Source of the DNA: Halomonas denitrificans
GTDB taxonomy: Bacteria; Pseudomonadota; Gammaproteobacteria; Pseudomonadales; Halomonadaceae
Reading direction: 5' to 3'
Length of the DNA: 64,000 bases
Assembly (NCBI RefSeq): GCF_003056305.1
Contig: NZ_PYVX01000009.1
Location: forward strand, 1 to 64,000
The notes beneath the pieces were generated by a model that was given only the letters and a program-made list of their open reading frames with translations, had not been told where the DNA came from and did no database searches. How positions within the stretch are numbered: the first letter of the stretch is position 1; every line of letters begins with the position of its first letter. The translations under genes were made by a program, and so were the position numbers. This document shows positions 59,850 to 64,000 of the stretch, in pieces.

Positions 59850-60623
59850 TCAGTCCAGCGACTTGATGCTCAGCTGGCCGTCGAACAGCTGAACCTGGAC
59901 GGTGGTGCCCAGCAGGCGCGGGTCGATGTCCTCGAGGCGCTTGTAGTTGCCGGCCACCGAGAGCAGCTCGGCGTGCAGTTCGCGACAGAAGATCCCGGCC
60001 TTGACGTCCCCGTGGATGCCGGCCAGGGCCCGCCCGCGCAGGGCGCCGTAGACGTGCACGTTGCCGGCGGCGAGCACCTCGGCCCCGGCGTTGACCGCGC
60101 CGATCACCACCAGGTCGCCCTCGGGGGCGGTCACCTGCTGGCCGGAGCGCACCGTGCCGCGGTAGATGCGCCCCCGGGCGGTCGCCACGGGAAGGGCCTC
60201 CTCGGCCCCCTCGGGAGCGGCGTCCACCGGCTCCTCGAGGACGGCCTCATCGGCCGCCGCGGCATCGGCCACGCTCTCCAGAGGACGCGGGCGCGAGGCC
60301 TCCTGGGGCGGGAACCAGCCGAGCCCCAGGGCCCAGGCCGACTGCTTGACGGGGTCCGGCCCGCCGCGCACCGCCACCGGCAGCAGCTTGTGGGCGCGGC
60401 ACACCGCGCAGATGCGTTCGAGCGCCAGATGCGGCTCGTCGAGCTTCTCCACGTTGAGCACCACCGGGGTGTGCTGGAAGAAGGCCGGCGACTGACTGAG
60501 CTTGCCGGCCAGCTGCTCGCGAATGCGCTCGGGGTCGGCACTGGTCAGTTCCATGACCGTCATCGGCAGCATCCCCCCCTTGAAGGTGAAGGCCATACGG
60601 TCCCTGTCCACATTGAGACTCAT
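59850..60623 (-). CDS. minC: Septum site-determining protein MinC
   Basis: MinC inhibits FtsZ assembly away from midcell. The 257-residue protein has an N-terminal FtsZ-binding domain, a linker rich in Ala, Glu and Pro (about 120-165) and a C-terminal beta-helix with GRIYRGTVRSGQQVTAPEGDLVVIG and NVHVYGALRGRALAG, which binds MinD. MSLNVDRDRM follows GTGGAGTTCGGCA. A longer frame upstream crosses the promoter region and is not credible. Confidence 0.96.
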   Translation of the reverse strand: MSLNVDRDRMAFTFKGGMLPMTVMELTSADPERIREQLAGKLSQSPAFFQHTPVVLNVEKLDEPHLALERICAVCRAHKLLPVAVRGGPDPVKQSAWALGLGWFPPQEASRPRPLESVADAAAADEAVLEEPVDAAPEGAEEALPVATARGRIYRGTVRSGQQVTAPEGDLVVIGAVNAGAEVLAAGNVHVYGALRGRALAGIHGDVKAGIFCRELHAELLSVAGNYKRLEDIDPRLLGTTVQVQLFDGQLSIKSLD

Positions 60624-60878
60624 TGCCGAACTCCACGTCGGGTGATGGTCGGGGTACCACTCAAAGCTAAGCGAGTGACTGCAACCCTGCAACCGATCAT
60701 AAGGACATCGGGCCGCCTTGTCAGTGTCTCCGGACGGCCACACCTCGCCGGCGCCGAGCCTTTTCTGCCGCCACGTCACGTGCTTAGATACGAGAGACTC
60801 AAGTTCCGCCGCCTCGCTACCGATAACAACGACCATCTCGCGCCCCGCTCGGGAGCGCCCTCCTCGTCAGGAAGCCCC

Positions 60879-63650
60879 ATGCCAGGACTCCTTCGCCGCC
60901 TGTTCGCCCCGCGCTGGAAGCACCCGGATCCAGAGGTTCGCCGCCAGGCCGTGTCCCGCCTCGATCCGTCGAGCGACGACCAGCGCCGCACCCTCGAACG
61001 GCTGGCTCTGGACCCCGATCCCGGCGTGCGCCTGGCCGCCCTGGAAGCCCTCGACGACCCCGAGACCCTGCTGACGCTGTGCGGCCCGTCGGACGCCTCG
61101 CCCGAGCTCCGGCGGCACCTGGTCGCCCTGCTCGCCGGCCGGCGCGGCCATCACGACCTGCCGACGCGCATCGCCCTGGTGGAGCGACTCGAGGATCGGG
61201 CGCTGCTCAACGAGCTCGCCCTGCAGGGCGACAACCAGCAGCTGCGCCTGGCCGCCCTGGCCCGCCTCGACGCGGAGGAGGACCTGGTTCGCCAGGCCTG
61301 CGACAACGGCATCGCCGCCGTGCGCCATGCCGCGGCCGCCCGGGTCGAGAGCGAGGCGGGCCTCGCCCGGCTGGCCCATGAGGCCCGGCGCGACCGTCAG
61401 GTGGCCCGCCAGGCCCGCGAGCGCCTCAACCGCTTGCGCGCCGACACCGCCTCCCTGGCGGCGGCCCGCGCCGAGCGCGAGGCGCTGCTCGAGAAGCTCG
61501 AGCGCCACGCCCAGGGCCCCTGGGAGCCGCTCTACGCCGGGCGCCTGCGCCACCTGATGCGCGAGTGGGCGAAGCACCGCGACCTGGCGGACGCCCGCCA
61601 GGAGCGTCGCTACCAGGACGCCTGCCAGCGCTGCCGCAAGATCCTCGGCGACCACGAGGCCCAGGAGCATGCCCGCGATGCCGATCACCGGCGGCGCGAG
61701 AATGCCGACCAGACCCGGGAATCCCTCGTCGAGGCCCTGGAGGAGAGCCTCGAGGGCCTGCACCAGGGGGAGCGACTCACCGATCAGGACATCGCCAGCC
61801 TGCGCGCCCAGAAGCGCCTGATGGCCAGCCGCTGGCAGGCACTCTCCGACCATCACCTGGCCGACGAGGCGCTGCGCCGTCGCTACGACGCGGCGCTCGC
61901 CGAGTACGAACGGATCGTCCAGGCCCGGGTGCGCCTGGACGAGCGCGCCGAGGCCATCGAGCAGGCGCTGGCCGAGGGCGACGATCAGCGCCTGGGCGCC
62001 CTGGTCGAGGCCTGCGGCTGGCCGGCGCGACTGGCCCCGACGCCACTGCTGGCCCGCGCCCGGGCGCGCCTGGCCGAGGACGACGGCGGCGAGCCGCAGG
62101 CGCAGCTGGCCCGCTTCGTCGAGGAGCTGGACCAGCTGGAGGCCCTGCTGGAGCGCGGTGCCTTCAAGGGAGCCAGCCGCCTCCACCAGCGCCTGCGCCA
62201 GCAGGCCGAGCGGCTGCCCAGGGCCCTGCCGCCCGCGGAACAGGCGCGCCTCAAGCGCCTGGCGGCGCGGCTCGCCGAGCTGCGCGACTGGCGCGGCTTC
62301 GTCGCCGGCCCCAAGCGCGACCAGCTCTGCCAGGCCATCGAGGCGCTGGCCGAACAGGCCGAGATGCCCGAGGCCGAGCTCGACCGTCGCCACCGCCAGC
62401 TGGTCAAGGAGTGGAAGGCGCTGGGTGACGCCGCCGCCAACCGCGCGCTCTCCGCCCGCTTCCGCGCCGCCTCGGATCGCATCAAGACACGCCTGGGCCC
62501 TTGGCACGAGCGCCAGCAGGCCGAGCGGCAGCGCCACCTGGAGGCGCGCCAGGCGCTGTGCGAGCAGCTCGAGACGCTGCTCGAGCAGCCCGCCCACCGG
62601 GCCGACCCCGACGGGCTGCGCGAGATCCGCGACCGCGCCCGCGAGCAGTGGCGGCGCCTCGCCCCGGTGCCCCGCGAGCAGGCCGAACCGACCGGCCGGC
62701 GCTTCGGGCGCATCCTCCACGAGCTGCAGGCGCTGATCGACCGACGGGCGCGGGAGATCGCCGAGGCCAAGCGAACCCTGATCGACGAGACCCGCGAGCT
62801 GCTGGCACGCGACCTGCCGCCCGGCCAGCGGGCCGACCAGGCGAAGGCCCTGCAGCGTCGCTGGCGCAGCCTGGGACGCGCCCCCAAGGGGGAGGAACAG
62901 GCCCTGTGGCGGGAGTTCCGCGGTCTCTGCGACGAGATCTTCGCCAGCCGCGACGCCGCCCGAGACGATCACGCCCAGCGACAGCGCGCCCGGCTGGACG
63001 CCATGCAGGCGCTGATCGACCGCATGGATGCCTGGCACCCCACCCAGAGCCGCGAGGGCGACGTGCTGGACGAGGCCATCCGCGAGGCCTCGGCGCTGGA
63101 GCCCCTGCCCTCCGGCCGGCGCACCGAGGGCATGCGGCGTCGCTGGAGCGGCATCGTGCGGGCGCGCCGCGAGCGCCTGGACCGCCTGGCCCTGGCTGAG
63201 GAAGCCCTCCGCTGGCAGGCCATCCGCCCCCTGCTCACGGCGCACCTGCAGGCCGACGCCCGCTGCCTGGCGGGCGGTCCCGCCGAGGCGGTCGACCTGC
63301 CCCGCGAGCCCGCCCTCCCTGCGGAGCTGCGGCGCGCCCACGAGGCGCGCAATGCCGCCCGCCAGACCGGCACCGCCGCCGAGGCGGAGGAGCGGCTCGC
63401 CCGCCTGCGGGCCCACCTCTCCCTGCTGGCCGGCGGCCGCGTCCAGCAGCGCGACGACCCGCTGCGCCTGGCGATCCAGGTAGAGCGGCTCAACGAGAAC
63501 ATGGGCCAGACGATCTCCCGCGCCGACGAGCTCCACCAGCTGCTCGGCGAGCTGCTCGCCAACGGCCCGATGCCCGAGCCCTGCTGGGAGCGCGAGGTCG
63601 GCGAGCTCGACCGGATGCTCGCGATCCTCGCCGAGCGGCCGCCCCCCTGA
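60879..63650 (+). CDS. Long DUF349 / HEAT-repeat protein
   Basis: This 923-residue cytoplasmic protein has an N-terminal HEAT-like part (about 20-180: HPDPEVRRQAVSRL, DPDPGVRLAALEAL, LRLAALARLDAEEDLV), then long helical segments with repeated W-spacing (ELRDWRGFVAG, LVKEWKALGD, REQWRRLAPVPRE, LQRRWRSLGRAPKGEEQALW), which is the DUF349 pattern. It is very rich in Arg, Ala and Leu and is probably a set of coiled coils. AGGAAGCCCC precedes the ATG. It is divergent from minC. The function of DUF349 proteins is not known to me. Confidence 0.8.
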   Translation: MPGLLRRLFAPRWKHPDPEVRRQAVSRLDPSSDDQRRTLERLALDPDPGVRLAALEALDDPETLLTLCGPSDASPELRRHLVALLAGRRGHHDLPTRIALVERLEDRALLNELALQGDNQQLRLAALARLDAEEDLVRQACDNGIAAVRHAAAARVESEAGLARLAHEARRDRQVARQARERLNRLRADTASLAAARAEREALLEKLERHAQGPWEPLYAGRLRHLMREWAKHRDLADARQERRYQDACQRCRKILGDHEAQEHARDADHRRRENADQTRESLVEALEESLEGLHQGERLTDQDIASLRAQKRLMASRWQALSDHHLADEALRRRYDAALAEYERIVQARVRLDERAEAIEQALAEGDDQRLGALVEACGWPARLAPTPLLARARARLAEDDGGEPQAQLARFVEELDQLEALLERGAFKGASRLHQRLRQQAERLPRALPPAEQARLKRLAARLAELRDWRGFVAGPKRDQLCQAIEALAEQAEMPEAELDRRHRQLVKEWKALGDAAANRALSARFRAASDRIKTRLGPWHERQQAERQRHLEARQALCEQLETLLEQPAHRADPDGLREIRDRAREQWRRLAPVPREQAEPTGRRFGRILHELQALIDRRAREIAEAKRTLIDETRELLARDLPPGQRADQAKALQRRWRSLGRAPKGEEQALWREFRGLCDEIFASRDAARDDHAQRQRARLDAMQALIDRMDAWHPTQSREGDVLDEAIREASALEPLPSGRRTEGMRRRWSGIVRARRERLDRLALAEEALRWQAIRPLLTAHLQADARCLAGGPAEAVDLPREPALPAELRRAHEARNAARQTGTAAEAEERLARLRAHLSLLAGGRVQQRDDPLRLAIQVERLNENMGQTISRADELHQLLGELLANGPMPEPCWEREVGELDRMLAILAERPPP

Positions 63651-63671
63651 GGCAAGGGGCGCAATCAAATC

Positions 63672-63703
63672 GCAGAACGCGAGGCCGAGGCCTCGCGTTC
63701 TGC
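63672..63703. terminator. Bidirectional terminator between the DUF349 gene and phaB
   Basis: GCAGAACGCGAGGCC and GGCCTCGCGTTCTGC form a perfect 15-bp stem with a 2-base centre. A short GTTCTG tail follows on the plus strand, and GATTTGATTGC on the minus strand. Confidence 0.85.
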
Positions 63704-63753
63704 GTTCTGCCACCGGGGTCGCCGGCGGCAGGAGTCCTGCGGCGGTCGGGCGA

Positions 63754-64000
63754 TCAGCCCATGAACTGGCCGCCGTTGATGTCGATGTTGGCGCCGGTGA
63801 TGAAGCCCTGGTCCTTGTCGGCCAGGAAGGCGACCAGGCGGCCGATCTCCTCGGGGGTGCCGTAGCGCTTGACCGGGATGGTCTCGCGGATGGCCTCGCG
63901 CACCTTCTCGGGAATGTTCATGATCATGTCGGTGGCGATATAGCCGGGCGACACGGTGTTGACGGTGATGCCCTTGGTGGCGGTCTCCTGGGCCAGTGAC
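63754..64000 (-). CDS. phaB: Acetoacetyl-CoA reductase, C-terminal part (cut by the window edge)
   Basis: This short-chain dehydrogenase reduces acetoacetyl-CoA to (R)-3-hydroxybutyryl-CoA for polyhydroxybutyrate. About 81 codons of the 3' end are present. ITVNTVSPGYIATDM and ETIPVKRYGTPEEIGRLVAFLA are followed by the end GANIDINGGQFMG, which matches PhaB more closely than FabG. The active site Tyr-xxx-Lys lies outside the window. It ends near a strong bidirectional terminator. Confidence 0.85.
   Translation of the reverse strand, partial: SLAQETATKGITVNTVSPGYIATDMIMNIPEKVREAIRETIPVKRYGTPEEIGRLVAFLADKDQGFITGANIDINGGQFMG

Noticed and set aside
60867..63713. 948-codon frame antisense to the DUF349 gene
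   Set aside because: There is no ribosome binding site or motif, and the plus-strand gene has a supported start and a terminator just behind it.

Overview
This 64 kb window is a stretch of chromosome from a high-G+C gammaproteobacterium, most likely a Halomonas relative (family Halomonadaceae). That placement is inference. It rests on local gene orders that mix Pseudomonas and enteric arrangements (radC-rpmB-rpmG-mutM; coaBC-dut-algC-argB followed by slmA; ffh/rpsP-rimM-trmD-rplS next to xerD-dsbC-hom-thrC-recJ), on a phaB-type polyhydroxybutyrate reductase at the right edge, and on the protein sequences themselves. The window is almost entirely coding. I see no tRNA, rRNA, CRISPR array, prophage, insertion sequence or recognisable defence island.

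Layout. Bases 1-9.4 kb hold central metabolism and translation or repair genes: the end of acnA, maeA, a YeeE/YedE sulfur-compound transporter, trpS, ald, a DUF2007 protein, rlmI and mutM. Bases 9.5-16 kb carry rpmG, rpmB and radC facing coaBC-dut-algC-argB-slmA. Bases 16-24 kb carry rpoH-ftsX-ftsE-ftsY, rsmD, zapB, a rimI-holD-bolA overlap group and an MFS exporter. Bases 24-33 kb carry lysS-prfB (with the autoregulatory +1 frameshift) and a complete oligopeptide ABC operon with a fused double ATPase. Bases 33-38 kb are the most accessory-looking part: a FadL-family porin with patchy composition, a MerR-type regulator with a textbook dyad promoter, a three-HMA copper P-type ATPase and a 25-residue membrane microprotein. 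Bases 38-49.6 kb carry a VOC protein, yitT, recJ, thrC, hom, dsbC, xerD, rplS-trmD-rimM-rpsP and ffh. Bases 49.7-64 kb carry a CcsA/YpjD protein, a CorB/CNNM protein, an acyltransferase-TetR pair, a SRAP-domain gene coupled to a periplasmic M16 protease, sbcB, minCDE, a long DUF349 protein and the end of phaB.

The observations most worth following are: (1) a family of four intergenic repeats (near 1.1, 5.6, 24.8 and 41.1 kb) that can fold into a multi-stem structure whose stems change in compensating pairs between copies, all lying close behind stop codons; (2) a SRAP/YedK homologue in which all four known catalytic positions are substituted, translationally coupled to a pitrilysin-like protease; (3) a recent tandem duplication of the metal-binding domain in the copper ATPase, followed by an overlapping 25-codon membrane peptide gene; (4) paired palindromes resembling PsrA-type operators upstream of a mosaic FadL porin; and (5) a sigma-E-like promoter in front of rpoH. 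I do not see a clearly new multi-gene system.

All calls come from reading the sequence and from knowledge of protein families. No database search was possible. Starts were chosen from Shine-Dalgarno spacing, overlaps and family N-termini, and several genes use TTG or GTG.
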